DNA from: Spongospora subterranea f. sp. subterranea
Lineage: Eukaryota; Endomyxa: Phytomyxea; Phytomyxea; Plasmodiophorida
Assembly (NCBI GenBank): GCA_049724395.1
Contig: JAUGWO010000255.1
Span: 1-33,286 of the forward strand
Length of the DNA stretch: 33,286 bases
Direction: 5' to 3'
Numbering within the stretch: the first letter of the stretch is position 1; each line of letters starts with the position of its first letter. Position numbers and translations under genes: made by a program. Below the pieces are notes generated by a model that ran no database searches, was not told the origin of the DNA, and was given only the letters and a program-made list of their open reading frames with translations. Of the stretch, positions 1 to 8,601 are shown in pieces.

Positions 1-51
1 GGAAAATATTTATCTAGGCTGCCTCCTCTCTCTCACTGTCTCGATCGCCGT

Positions 52-216
52 CTGCCCTTCTCAGGATCCTGTTCATTTCTTGCGGGTATTCCCACAGTGC
101 ATTTTCTGCTGTGTATTCGGATTCGGGTTCCTGTGGTTCTAGATGTAGCACCTCTTTTTCACTGCCCTTCTTAGGATCCTGTTCATTTCTTGCGGGTATT
201 CCCACAGTGCATTTTC
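52..216. repeat. 55-bp direct repeat at LINE 3' end, 110-bp period
   Basis: Bases 52-106 recur at 162-216 with one mismatch (62 versus 172). On the minus strand both copies encode the peptide ENALWEYPQEMNRILRR, which lies at the end of the LINE ORF2, so the tail of the coding region has been duplicated or the 3' end rearranged. Confidence 0.9.
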
Positions 217-453
217 AAATGATGAGGTGTTCAAACCTTTGTACTCTTTCCTGACTTTACTCAACTTTCCTTGTAACGCCTTGCAGTGTAACACCTGATG
301 TTCAATCGTCTCTATTTCCGTATTACACCATCTGCATATGTTACTGTCATCCATATTCAGGTTCTTCAGGTGATTTCTTGCACAAGAGTGCCCAGTTCTT
401 GCTCTGTTGAGAAGCGGGGTTGTAGGTTCAATCTTCCTTTCGTTTAGCGTCAT
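139..453 (-). CDS. LINE ORF2 C-terminal segment with CCHC knuckle
   Basis: This 104-codon frame carries CRWCNTEIETIEHQVLHC, a Cys-x2-Cys...His-x4-Cys arrangement of the kind found at the C-terminus of ORF2 in I, R1, Jockey and Tad LINEs, where it is thought to help bind RNA or DNA. It is preceded by PTTPLLNRARTGHSCARNHL, which resembles the conserved linker after RNase H. Its ATG overlaps the stop of the RT/RNase H frame (TAATG at about 451-455). The simplest reading is a one-base frame change in a single ancestral ORF2; stop-restart translation is possible but less likely in a copy with other breaks. Confidence 0.75.
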   Translation of the reverse strand: MTLNERKIEPTTPLLNRARTGHSCARNHLKNLNMDDSNICRWCNTEIETIEHQVLHCKALQGKLSKVRKEYKGLNTSSFENALWEYPQEMNRILRRAVKKRCYI

Positions 454-3341
454 TAATATCTTAAATTTATCCCTTTCTGGGTATCCTTTGAATCTGCTAG
501 CTTGAACTCGTTCTTTGATGTAATCTTTAAGGTTTTCTCTCTCTCTTTTCTTGTAAGATGCAGTTTGAACGATGATATAAATGGGTCATGTTGAATTTCA
601 TCGCCGTCCATCCATGCTTGCTTTGCTAGTTGATCAATGTCATCGCTGTGTCCTATGGGGACTTTCATCTCGTCTTCATTATTGTTGTCGTTTTCCACGT
701 GACTTGGTATAAAGTGTATATCCACCATGTTTTCTTTTGTTAATTTCGCTAATTTATCTGCACATTCCGCAACGATAGCGTTCACTCTCCTTGGTTTTAT
801 CGGTAAGGATTGTAGTTGACTCATCCATGATAAGGAATCTGTCATTATGTGGATATGTCTTCCCTCATAGTTCTGGTCTACAGCTATATCTAGTCCACTA
901 TTCAGTGCAATAATCTCACATTCATATGATGATGTCACTTCTGTTCCTAGTTTAACGGTAATTATCTCTTCGTTGGTCTCGCCTTTTTCATCTCTATTTG
1001 TATAATCAATTAGCAGAGCTGCCGCTCCTCCGCCAACATCCTTATTAAAACTCCCATCTGTCCATAGTTCGATATCTGGGTTTGTCGGCAATAGCTTTCC
1101 TTTTTTGTGTTTTTTGATTGCTTTTTCCCTATTTGAGGAATGGTATTTGACCTTATATAATCCCTCCAATATTCGTGCTGGTATATCAGTCCTAGTATGA
1201 ACTGCATCATATGTGTCAGGTACTCTCTCTTTGAGTGCTTTCCATACCTCCCCTAATGGGGTCCATCCATCGCCATCTCCATTCCAGGCAGCATATTCAC
1301 TTCCTAATAATGTGCCATTTGCCTGTGCTGAAAGTACTGTCATTGTTGTCTCTGTGATTATTCTATCCTTTAATAATGGGAATCGTGATATCGCATGTAA
1401 TAATGGGATTGGTGTCGATGGGAAACATCCTGTATATGTTCTCATATAGTCTCTATATGCAATTTCCATCGGGTTCAGAGTGGTCTTCATGGTTTGGTGT
1501 ATTTCCGCTGCAAGCCATGGCAGGTAGTAATTGAGTTTTCCGCCTATGAATCCTCGACATATTTTTTGAAAGGTCGAAACTGGAATTCCATATTTTCGTA
1601 GCCCTCTCATTAATTTGCATCTGGTTTTAATGTCCTTTGCTACTTCTTTGAGATCGATTTTGATTGTTGAGTGGTGATTCTCATCATTTGCTCTTAAGGT
1701 TGCCCCTAAATACTTGATTGTGTCTGTTGTTTTGATTTTATGCTCGTTGACAGTTATTTGGTCTCTATGAGCATGTTCATTGAATAATAAGTGGGTTTTC
1801 AGCCATTGTATCTTAATGTGGTTTGCTGTGCACCAGCTTTGCAGCTTTGAACTCTCTGCCCTCAGTTGATTTTTTACTTCCCATTTGGTTGAATCTGTTG
1901 CCCATTGTGTGGTATCATCTACATAAACATTACTATTGACCGTTTCTATTGGTGCATCGTAGATATATATAATCCATAATAAGACGCTAATACTGGATCC
2001 TTGAGGGATTCCGTTCTCTTGATAATGCGGCTCTGTAATATTTTTCCTGTGGCACACGTGGAATATTCGCTTTGTCAACCATTGGTCGATCAATAATATT
2101 AGGTATGAGTCTATTCCCATATTTCTCATCTTTCGTACTAGTAGTGTTCTCTGTACTCTGTCAAAGGCTTTCATAAAGTCATATACAATTAGGGCGAATT
2201 GTTGTTCTTTAGCAGCTGCTAATCCTGCATTATGCAGCAATCTTAACAATGCATGCGTAGTACTATGAGCGGGTCTGCACCCGAATTGGTTATCAGGTAT
2301 GTGCTTTTCCGCTTGGTGTCTTATTCTGTGTTCAATAATCCCTTCTACCAGTTTGGCTATATTAGGCAATAATGATATCGGTCTATATTCACCTGGTTTA
2401 TCTTTAGGTAATGGTCTGATTTTCGCTATTTTCATATCTTGTGGGAAGTATCCTAAATCTATAATATCGTTATTAATTGAATTCAGCAACGCGTATTTGT
2501 TCATATCATTTTTGCATAATTCTTTGATGAGACTATTCGGTATTCCATCAATTCCTCCTGCTGATTTCCTATTGGCCTTAACAACTGCCCTTTCTAGCTC
2601 TCTCAAAGTAATCTTTTCCGGTGGTTGAGAGATTCTCTCTTTCCATAGTTGTTCAATGAGTAGATCGTGTTCACGCTGTTCATGCTCATTGAGGTTAAGG
2701 TCTGCTTCGCTGTAGATTGCCTCAAAACTGTCAGCTATTTTTTCCGCTTCATCTTTTGCATCAACTTTCTGTGTTTCGTACTTTCGTCTCCGTTTGTTGG
2801 TTTGAGGACTTATCTTCTTTACCAGGCTCCATATTTTGGCTCCTGTTTCGTCCATACATGCCTGTTTAACTTCCGTTCTAAGGCTTGCATTTTTCGCTTT
2901 CTGAAATTGTTTCCTCAATGATATTTCCGCTTTTCGCATTTCGGTGTGCTGCCGTGCAATAAATTGCTGGCTTTTGCATTTCAGTATGGCTTCCTGGTGT
3001 TTGCGCTTGAGTTTATTTCGCAAGTTTAACGCAATTTTGAGTTTCGTGGTCCAGAATTTGCATCTATTCTGTCTAACATATTTGTGCTTAATGCTATTTT
3101 GCAATAGGTCAATGAAAGCTGTTAGTCCCATGTTCTTGCTTTCAACATTCTGCAGTTCCTCTTCTAACGCTTTCGTTGTCGCTCGTGTGTCAATTCGTTG
3201 TATTCTTTTACGGCTAGGGGGAATCCTTTGCGTCGATTTTCTTCTAATTGTAGTATCTATTGTTGTCGGTGAATGGTCACTGCCTAGCTCTGCGTGCACG
3301 TCCCATCTGTAAGATCTCCTTTGCCATCTGTCGATTGGCAA
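453..3341 (-). CDS. LINE ORF2: end of APE, reverse transcriptase, RNase H
   Basis: 962 codons. The N-terminus holds the last APE motif (GSDHSP). The RT follows, with the fingers block ANRKSAGGIDGIPNSLIKEL, the palm block VYDFMKAFDRV, GIPQGSSISVLLW and the catalytic YVDD in SNVYVDDTTQW. A C-terminal RNase H has its acidic residues in LWTDGSF, YECEIIALNS, MTDSLSWMSQL and HSDDIDQLAK. RT and RNase H together would copy the LINE RNA into DNA at a nicked target. Start given is the first ATG of the open frame, but the domain really begins in the overlapping upstream frame, so this is the downstream part of a frame-broken ORF2. YVDD, where many LINEs have YADD, is a mild variant. Confidence 0.9.
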   Translation of the reverse strand: MPIDRWQRRSYRWDVHAELGSDHSPTTIDTTIRRKSTQRIPPSRKRIQRIDTRATTKALEEELQNVESKNMGLTAFIDLLQNSIKHKYVRQNRCKFWTTKLKIALNLRNKLKRKHQEAILKCKSQQFIARQHTEMRKAEISLRKQFQKAKNASLRTEVKQACMDETGAKIWSLVKKISPQTNKRRRKYETQKVDAKDEAEKIADSFEAIYSEADLNLNEHEQREHDLLIEQLWKERISQPPEKITLRELERAVVKANRKSAGGIDGIPNSLIKELCKNDMNKYALLNSINNDIIDLGYFPQDMKIAKIRPLPKDKPGEYRPISLLPNIAKLVEGIIEHRIRHQAEKHIPDNQFGCRPAHSTTHALLRLLHNAGLAAAKEQQFALIVYDFMKAFDRVQRTLLVRKMRNMGIDSYLILLIDQWLTKRIFHVCHRKNITEPHYQENGIPQGSSISVLLWIIYIYDAPIETVNSNVYVDDTTQWATDSTKWEVKNQLRAESSKLQSWCTANHIKIQWLKTHLLFNEHAHRDQITVNEHKIKTTDTIKYLGATLRANDENHHSTIKIDLKEVAKDIKTRCKLMRGLRKYGIPVSTFQKICRGFIGGKLNYYLPWLAAEIHQTMKTTLNPMEIAYRDYMRTYTGCFPSTPIPLLHAISRFPLLKDRIITETTMTVLSAQANGTLLGSEYAAWNGDGDGWTPLGEVWKALKERVPDTYDAVHTRTDIPARILEGLYKVKYHSSNREKAIKKHKKGKLLPTNPDIELWTDGSFNKDVGGGAAALLIDYTNRDEKGETNEEIITVKLGTEVTSSYECEIIALNSGLDIAVDQNYEGRHIHIMTDSLSWMSQLQSLPIKPRRVNAIVAECADKLAKLTKENMVDIHFIPSHVENDNNNEDEMKVPIGHSDDIDQLAKQAWMDGDEIQHDPFISSFKLHLTRKEREKTLKITSKNEFKLADSKDTQKGINLRY

Positions 3342-4446
3342 TGGTGATATCTAATGAGTTGTTTCCTCTTGTTGGGCGTTCCGGGTTGTTCATCAATTTG
3401 CATTCTTCCAATATGCTGTCTAGGTATTTGTGAGTTTCGTCATGGTGGATTCCAAACCGTCTATCTTTGGTGTTGAGGTCACCTGTTAGAAGTATCGGTT
3501 CATCTCGCATTTCTACGAATTTGCCGATTTGTTTCCAATATGTTTTTCTAGTATTTCGATCTATATCCGGTGGTATATATATGTGAATTAATATCATTTT
3601 ACTATATATTTTTACTATTTGTGTCATGATTCCGTCGTTCCCAAACGTTTGTATTGCAGGAATGCGCATCACATCTACATTTACATGGTCCCTCCAAAAA
3701 ATTCCAGCTTGGGTGTACCGGTCATCGGCTTCGTGGTTTGGGAAATCGTCTACTTGGCGTCTATGGTGAAGTTCTGATATACATATTACATCGACGCGGT
3801 TGGTGTTAGCAAATCGAGACAGTTCTTTTGATTTTTGTTCGCTTAGGGAGCAGGCGTTCCATTGAGCGATTTTTAAGCTCCTGGTTGTTCTTATTTTTCT
3901 GGTTTTGGTATTGGTTTTCATGAAATATTGAGTTATTTTCATCTGCCGTTTGTGTGTTTTAGTTCCGTTCAGGTTTTTGTCCGATGTGTCTGCTATATTG
4001 TCTTCCTTGTTGTCTGGTTCTAGTATATTTCCGATCAATTTGGTGAGTTCGTAGTGGCTCATCTGGCTTGTTGGTGTCTGTTTTGAGGCTGTTTTTCGCG
4101 CTGTTTCATTGTCTGCAACTTCTTTGCATTGGCGCTCGCTGTTGGTAAGCCGTCTTTTATACTGCGTTTCAGTGCCGTCCTTATCTATCAGCAATGTTCG
4201 CTTTTTTGTGCAGATTTGTTTAGAGTGCGTTTGATGTTTTTCATATTTGGCACGTTGAGTGGGTTGGTCGTCGGAATCGTCGCATGATCGGTGCCTTTTC
4301 GGATTTATGTTTTTATCGTGTCTCATCGTTTTGTCTAGCGATGGTTTTATCATAAATTGCTGTTTGGAATTATCATTTCTAACATTTTGCGTTGCTGAGC
4401 TGTCTGTTTTTGTTTGATAATTTGTACTGATCAATGTAAAGGTCAC
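3277..4446 (-). CDS. LINE ORF2: APE-type endonuclease
   Basis: 389 codons. The first ~190 residues are basic, polar and unrecognised. From about residue 190 the apurinic-endonuclease-like fold is visible: LKIAQWNACSL (Asn motif), VICISELHHRR (catalytic Glu), IPPDIDRN, LLTGDLNTKDRRFG (Gly-Asp-Leu-Asn) and NNSLDITIANRQ. The final SDH motif lies in the next frame, so the domain is split by a frame change near 3320. The enzyme would nick target DNA to prime reverse transcription. The N-terminus overlaps the OTU frame by 68 bases (4379-4446). Confidence 0.85.
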   Translation of the reverse strand: MTFTLISTNYQTKTDSSATQNVRNDNSKQQFMIKPSLDKTMRHDKNINPKRHRSCDDSDDQPTQRAKYEKHQTHSKQICTKKRTLLIDKDGTETQYKRRLTNSERQCKEVADNETARKTASKQTPTSQMSHYELTKLIGNILEPDNKEDNIADTSDKNLNGTKTHKRQMKITQYFMKTNTKTRKIRTTRSLKIAQWNACSLSEQKSKELSRFANTNRVDVICISELHHRRQVDDFPNHEADDRYTQAGIFWRDHVNVDVMRIPAIQTFGNDGIMTQIVKIYSKMILIHIYIPPDIDRNTRKTYWKQIGKFVEMRDEPILLTGDLNTKDRRFGIHHDETHKYLDSILEECKLMNNPERPTRGNNSLDITIANRQMAKEILQMGRARRARQ

Positions 4447-4969
4447 ATTTGTCTGGTGTCATCATACCGCTATTATTCCATTCACTAGCCGTTGTTTCTA
4501 TAGGGAAAAGGGTCCCATAATGGTTCAAGTCTTGATGTCTCATTGGTGTTGATGGTTTCCCATGCTTGTGATGTAACAAGTAAATTGTTTTGGTCCATGG
4601 TGTTACATCACGTGACTTTGGTAACGTGTTCTCTATCCATTTCTGTATATCTGTTATGAGCGTTGGATTCGTCTGACTTACTACTATTATGTTCATTTTA
4701 AATTTGTATGCAGCTATGGTGAGTTCGAACAACCCTCCCCATTGTCTATCGATACTCATTATATTCAGATATTCATCCAATCCTATGCTGTCATTGTTTG
4801 GCATCGATCCTATATAGGGTTTTAATTTTTTAGCAATGGTTCTTCCTTGCTCAGGATTTCTAGCGAATTCACATATTTCCTTTCGTAGGTTTTGCACTGT
4901 CATATTCGGGATCGCTCCTGATGCTCTGATCGCCTCGAAAGCGCAGTTTCCTATTCCGAAATATGACAT
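4379..4969 (-). CDS. OTU-like cysteine protease ORF of the LINE
   Basis: 196 codons. Near the N-terminus GIGNCAFEAIRASG matches the OTU nucleophile motif (usually DGNC-[LF]-F/Y-R-[AS]), with Cys kept and the usual Asp replaced by Ile. The middle has EYLNIMSIDRQWGGLFEL then IAAYKFKMNIIVVS, the normal OTU core (Tyr...Met...WGG...EL...A...I-V). Near the C-terminus LNHYGTLFP supplies the expected His-Tyr. OTU domains are deubiquitinating or related peptidases; a few LINE lineages (Dualen/RandI, from memory) carry one. ATG at 4969 is chosen because an in-frame stop lies just upstream. It sits between ORF1 and APE in the same orientation, so I read it as part of the LINE. Whether it is catalytic without the Asp is unclear. 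Confidence 0.75.
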   Translation of the reverse strand: MSYFGIGNCAFEAIRASGAIPNMTVQNLRKEICEFARNPEQGRTIAKKLKPYIGSMPNNDSIGLDEYLNIMSIDRQWGGLFELTIAAYKFKMNIIVVSQTNPTLITDIQKWIENTLPKSRDVTPWTKTIYLLHHKHGKPSTPMRHQDLNHYGTLFPIETTASEWNNSGMMTPDKCDLYIDQYKLSNKNRQLSNAKC

Positions 4970-5106
4970 CTCTAAATACGTATTTCGTATTCTTTATCTC
5001 CACCATGCATGATGTATGGAGTCCTTTGCTGTTTCCGCCACTGTATGGTGTTGATTGTTCCAGTGTTTTGTTTTCACTTGTTTTCCATACTTTGCTGTTA
5101 TTTGGT

Positions 5107-5330
5107 TTTTTTCCACGTTTTACATTCAACCACACCCTAATTGGAAACAATTTTACCATGTTCCAATTCCAGGTATCGAGTGATGCGAAGAATTGGTTGT
5201 CGCAGGGGACGGCATCTAATTTCGGGGTGCAATATAAGATCTTGGCCTTCCTGTATAATGAAACAAACCACAATCTGCCAGTCTTTGTGTACTCCTTCAG
5301 CATGTCATAACTGCGGCTTTCAGTGTAGGT
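5107..5330 (+). repeat. Inverted copy of part of LINE ORF1
   Basis: On the plus strand this stretch reads TMFQFQVSSDAKNWLSQGT and then FGVQYKILAF. The LINE ORF1, on the minus strand about 5600-5710, reads TMFQFQMANDAKQCLSQGT and FGKQYKPLAF. DNA similarity is also clear (ccatgttccaattccag shared). It is a diverged, inverted partial duplicate lying between ORF1 and the OTU ORF, able to pair with about 5530-5715. Confidence 0.85.
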
Positions 5331-5397
5331 AATTTCAATTTGCATTTTGCTCATCTTTTTGTGGCCCTTTGTCATATTTGCTTTATTGAATCTTGAT

Positions 5398-6428
5398 TTA
5401 CAGGTAACGCCATGGGCATTGGATGGCCCAATGTCCCTCTTCCTGGCATGTAATGCACTTAGGCTCATCCTTATTCTTCTTTGGGCATGAGTCGGCCATG
5501 TGAGCTTCACTGCATATGTAGCAGGCAATCTTGCCACATTTGTTTTTTTGGAGGCACTCAATCTGGTAGCATGTTTCACATACTCGTATTTCCTTTTTTT
5601 GGAAGGCCAGGGGCTTGTATTGTTTCCCGAATATATGTACCGTTCCCTGCGATAGACATTGCTTCGCATCATTTGCCATCTGGAATTGGAACATGGTAGT
5701 GTTGCTTCCAATTTGGGTAGCTTTGTCCGGTTGTTTTCCTTTCCAGCCTTGTATCGCCATTCCGTTTTTAATAAGGTATGGTGGGATGCCTTGCACAATA
5801 ACTTTACGGCTGGTGTCGTGTTTGGACTCTGATGTAGGTCTGATTCGAATTCCTTTTCTCCCACAGTATTGTTGCAGGGCTTTGTATTGTCCTGAGTGGT
5901 TGGAGTTAGTTTCGTTACTATTCTTTTAACTATTCTTCGGTGTGTACCTATTTTTAGCCCTTTGATGATTATCGTGCCTGTTCCCATTGGCGTAACGTCA
6001 TTCTTTAGTTTAGCCATGAGCCAAGGTATTTCTTGGATGAGTTCCGGTAATAGAGTTTCTATTTCATGTTGTGTTTTGGGCATTAAAATCGCTTCGTTAT
6101 AATTCATCATTGACCGTGGTATGAATTTGTCCTTCATCTTTTTGGTCTTATCGGATGTTGCATTAGATGTGGTTGCCCTGTCCCTGGGATGTTTTCTTCC
6201 TATTGTTTGTTCCTTGTTGGTTTCGGTCTCCATTGGAACGTCCTGCATGATGCCTAGATGAAGCGTTTCTGTTCGTGGTTTAATTGCGCCACGGATGTAT
6301 TTTGAGAGCGACACTGGCACGTATAGTATGCCGATTCCCCTAATACAACGGCCTTTAGTCATCTGTGGGACGTTACTTATTGTGGATTCGTTCATTGTGC
6401 TGATATTATTTGTCACGTCTGCATTCAT
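5398..6428 (-). CDS. LINE ORF1, Gag-like RNA-binding protein with zinc knuckles
   Basis: Read from the ATG at 6428 (first Met of a plausible protein; the frame is also open further upstream). The N-terminal part includes RGIGILYVPVSLSKYIRGAI and IHLKDEL-like basic helices; near base 5900 the reading frame changes and continues through IVQGIPPYLIKNG to a cysteine-rich end. That end has CETCYQIEC, then CYICSEAHMADSC (CX2CX3HX4C) and CITCQEEGHWAIQC (CX2CX4HX4C). Multiple knuckles at the C-terminus are typical of ORF1 in Tad/I-type LINEs, which coats the LINE RNA. One frame change breaks this copy. Confidence 0.75.
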
Positions 6429-6799
6429 TATCCCTATGTAATTTTGTCGTAGTGTTGTCTTAATTGTTTTACTTTTGTCTGTATTATGTGTTTCATTAAT
6501 GTTTTGTGTCCTCTTATGTGTGTTGCTCTTACTTCTGTGCGTTTGTATGTCATTATTATTAGGAGCATTATTCCGTGTTTTTGTTGTTGTCGTTCGCTTA
6601 TGCTTCCACCAAAAAGTGCAATTACTTGGCGTGTATACTGTTCCTGTCAAAGTCTTGTTAATAGTTGTTGATGTTAATTGTGGCCCTTGTTTGGCCCTGT
6701 TAATGGGACCATATTTCGTCTTAACCAGTAGTTTCCACCAAATGACGGCATTGTACTTCCAGTATAGTTTCAGTGTCACTAGTGTTCCTTTTGGCCATT

Positions 6800-6949
6800 G
6801 CCACCTATAAATGGTTTTATTGTCAGATTGCCACCAATTAATGGTCGTGTTGTCAGTTTGCCACCAATAAATGGTGGTATTGTCGGATTGCCACCAAAGA
6901 ATGGTAATATTGTCGGATAGCCACCAGTAAATGGTAGTATTGTCGGTTG
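6800..6949. repeat. 30-bp tandem repeat, five units, in LINE leader
   Basis: Five units of exactly 30 bp begin at 6800, 6830, 6860, 6890 and 6920. All start gccacc and share an atggt...ttgtc core. A decayed unit may precede at about 6730. They lie upstream of ORF1, where LINEs often keep repeated promoter monomers. That role here is inference from position. Confidence 0.9.
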
Positions 6950-6961
6950 AGTCATTCATAC

Positions 6962-7032
6962 AGCACCGACTTCTAATAATTTTTCTGTCAGTAAAGTACC
7001 GACTTCCAAAATATTTTCCGTCAGTGCAGGAA
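6962..7032. repeat. Two diverged ~34-bp repeats
   Basis: The stretch accgacttct...tctgtcagt at about 6966-6993 is followed by accgacttcc...ccgtcagt at about 6999-7026. They continue the repetitive leader outward from the 30-bp units and mark the last sequence I link to the LINE. Confidence 0.6.
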
Positions 7033-7221
7033 TTGACAACAAGGACCTGTCCGCTCATCTCATACCAATGATAAGTATTCAATGAACGGCGAGAACAGCT
7101 TTTGACGGCTGTTCTAAAATTTGGCCCGCTCTGAAGACTCAGAGGAAATTGGGAGTGCAGCTGACACTTCAGAGTTCTAGTCATCGTCAGGAAGACTACC
7201 CCGCCAGGCATCCCTAGACTG

Positions 7222-7728
7222 TCACCCTTGGTGCCAGCCGACTCCCCACCACCAGCAACACGATCGATCGCCGCCAGCATCTCGTCGATTCGTGACTTGC
7301 GCAGTTGATTGCGGAGTGATCTCTTCTTGCACAGAGAGCAGATCCGCGTTGCCAACCACAGCGTCGATGCCGGCCTGAATATCATCCGGAGGCTCACAGC
7401 CAGAATCCAAAATATCGGGATCTGAATTTGAATCGGAAGCATTGTCCACTGGGGACCAATCGGCGAGGGAACCGGTACGACGAAGACCGCCGGCTGACAA
7501 GGCAACGACGCAAGAGGGATCGGTTTTGATCGGAGGATGGGAATCTGATTCGATGGATCTCCTTGCGTCATTCAGCTGGAAAACCTCACGCCTCAAAGCG
7601 CTGAGCTGTTTCGCGAACTCCAGACGCGCTTCGGCCAATTCGCGGTCGCGCCGTTCTTGCGATTCCAGAAACGATCGCAGCATAGCGGTATTTGCGTTCT
7701 CTACCGAAGGAGAGCGACGTACAGCCAT
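7222..7728 (-). CDS. Hypothetical protein with N-terminal coiled coil
   Basis: 168 codons, not recognised. Residues 15-60 are a charged amphipathic helix (FLESQERRDRELAEARLEF then AKQLSALRREVFQLND) with heptad spacing, so a coiled coil is likely. The rest is low-complexity, acidic and Ser/Asp-rich (DNASDSNSDPDILDSG). It could be the N-terminus of an LTR-retrotransposon gag, since several fungal and oomycete gags begin this way and an LTR-like stretch lies upstream, or a host gene fragment. It ends next to the LINE 5' region. Composition is more GC-rich than the LINE. No catalytic motif is seen. Confidence 0.4.
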   Translation of the reverse strand: MAVRRSPSVENANTAMLRSFLESQERRDRELAEARLEFAKQLSALRREVFQLNDARRSIESDSHPPIKTDPSCVVALSAGGLRRTGSLADWSPVDNASDSNSDPDILDSGCEPPDDIQAGIDAVVGNADLLSVQEEITPQSTAQVTNRRDAGGDRSCCWWWGVGWHQG

Positions 7729-7781
7729 GATAATGAGGAGAAATCGATGAGGGAGAAAGTAGGAAAATGAGAAGATTGTGA

Positions 7782-8078
7782 ATCAAGCAGGAATTATGTA
7801 TGTAGAATGGAAGAGACTGAAGACTGAAAGAACGTGAGGTTGGAGAGATGGATGATGAGAAGATATGGAAATGAAGAAGAAATGAGAGAGAGAAAGAGAA
7901 CGATTGAAGAACGCAAGCGAACGACTGTTGTATCAAGCAGGAATGACGATGTAGAATGGAAGAGACTGAAGACTGAAAGAACGTGAGGTTGGAGAGATGG
8001 ATGATGAGAAGATATGGAAATGAAGAAGAAATGAGAGAGAGAAAGAGTACGATTGAAGAACGCAAGCGAACGACTGTT
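7782..8078. repeat. Tandem duplication, ~150-bp purine-rich unit
   Basis: Unit 1 is 7782-7931, unit 2 is 7932-8078; both begin atcaagcaggaat and end cgaacgactgtt. They differ by a few bases and a short indel. The plus strand is strongly purine-rich (gaagagactgaagactgaaag). The short frames on either strand look like by-products of composition, not genes. Confidence 0.9.
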
Positions 8079-8089
8079 CGGACGGTAGA

Positions 8090-8322
8090 AGCTTCTGTAG
8101 ACCTTGACAGTCAATCTGTAAGGATTTCAAGGACCTCGATGAGGTGATATAACGACGGTAACAAGAGAGTGTATTATATCCGCGACGGATCTCCGCGACG
8201 GACCAGGCCTTGAGCCGGGGTCCACACACGATTTGTAATCGGACTTTCTCTGTATATTCAATTTTCTCTGATCAGCTTCATCAGCATCAGCAGCTGGATA
8301 TTTTAATCCACACTCCACAATT
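8090..8322 (-). other. Possible LTR-like stretch, unassigned
   Basis: On the minus strand a purine run (agaggggaaat) is followed at 8322 by TGTGGAGTGTGGATTAAAAT, which resembles a polypurine tract followed by an LTR start. No second copy is in the window, so this is only a suggestion. It might belong with the coiled-coil ORF at 7222-7728. Bases 8323-8410 hold nothing I can name. Confidence 0.25.
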
Positions 8323-8410
8323 TCCCCTCTGAATGTGACACAGAACAATAAGGACGAAATCGACAACGCTGATCATTTTTGAAGACTGTCAGTGATGATG
8401 TGTTTGACAA

Positions 8411-8563
8411 TGTTGAATCTAATTGGCGCGTGAAGATTAACATTGAATTCAGATTGTGCTGTATTGATAACATTGATGTCCCGTCAGGGAAGAACCTTGA
8501 GTCATTCCTCTCTGCATGACGTCACGCTCGATCCTACGCCTTCCGTGCCCTTCCGCGCTAACA
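8411..8563 (-). repeat. 3' LTR of first copia element
   Basis: On the minus strand it starts TGTTAGCGCGG and ends about AACA. It is preceded by a purine-rich tract (gatcagggcggc). It matches 13024-13176 at roughly 93% with no large indel. Confidence 0.8.
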
Positions 8564-8601
8564 GCCGCCCTGATCGGTGGGACCGTCATGCTCCGTATAC
8601 A

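Larger units (their letters stand above)
1..7030 (-). mobile_element. LINE (non-LTR retrotransposon) with OTU domain, decayed
   Basis: Read on the minus strand from about 7030 to the window edge, the order is a leader with tandem repeats, a zinc-knuckle ORF1, an OTU-like ORF, an APE-type endonuclease, a reverse transcriptase, an RNase H and a C-terminal CCHC knuckle. APE, RT, RNase H and a terminal knuckle in that order is the plan of I/Tad/R1-group LINEs. The copy is not intact: I see frame changes near 5900 (ORF1), 4380-4446 (OTU to APE), about 3320 (inside APE) and 453 (RT/RNase H to CCHC tail), plus an inverted ORF1 fragment at about 5107-5330. The 5' limit is approximate, taken where leader repeats stop. 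The 3' end and any poly(A) lie at or beyond base 1. Clade is not assigned. Confidence 0.85.

Noticed and set aside
1-20. Shared atttatctag near base 10 and beside the LTR at 13176
   Set aside because: About ten bases of identity is expected by chance in a window of this size.
2299-3312. Plus-strand frames opposite the LINE RT
   Set aside because: They are antisense shadows of a domain with clear RT motifs on the minus strand.
4379-4446. Programmed frameshift between the OTU and APE frames
   Set aside because: No slippery site or pseudoknot was evident, and the LINE has other plain frame changes; decay or separate initiation is simpler.
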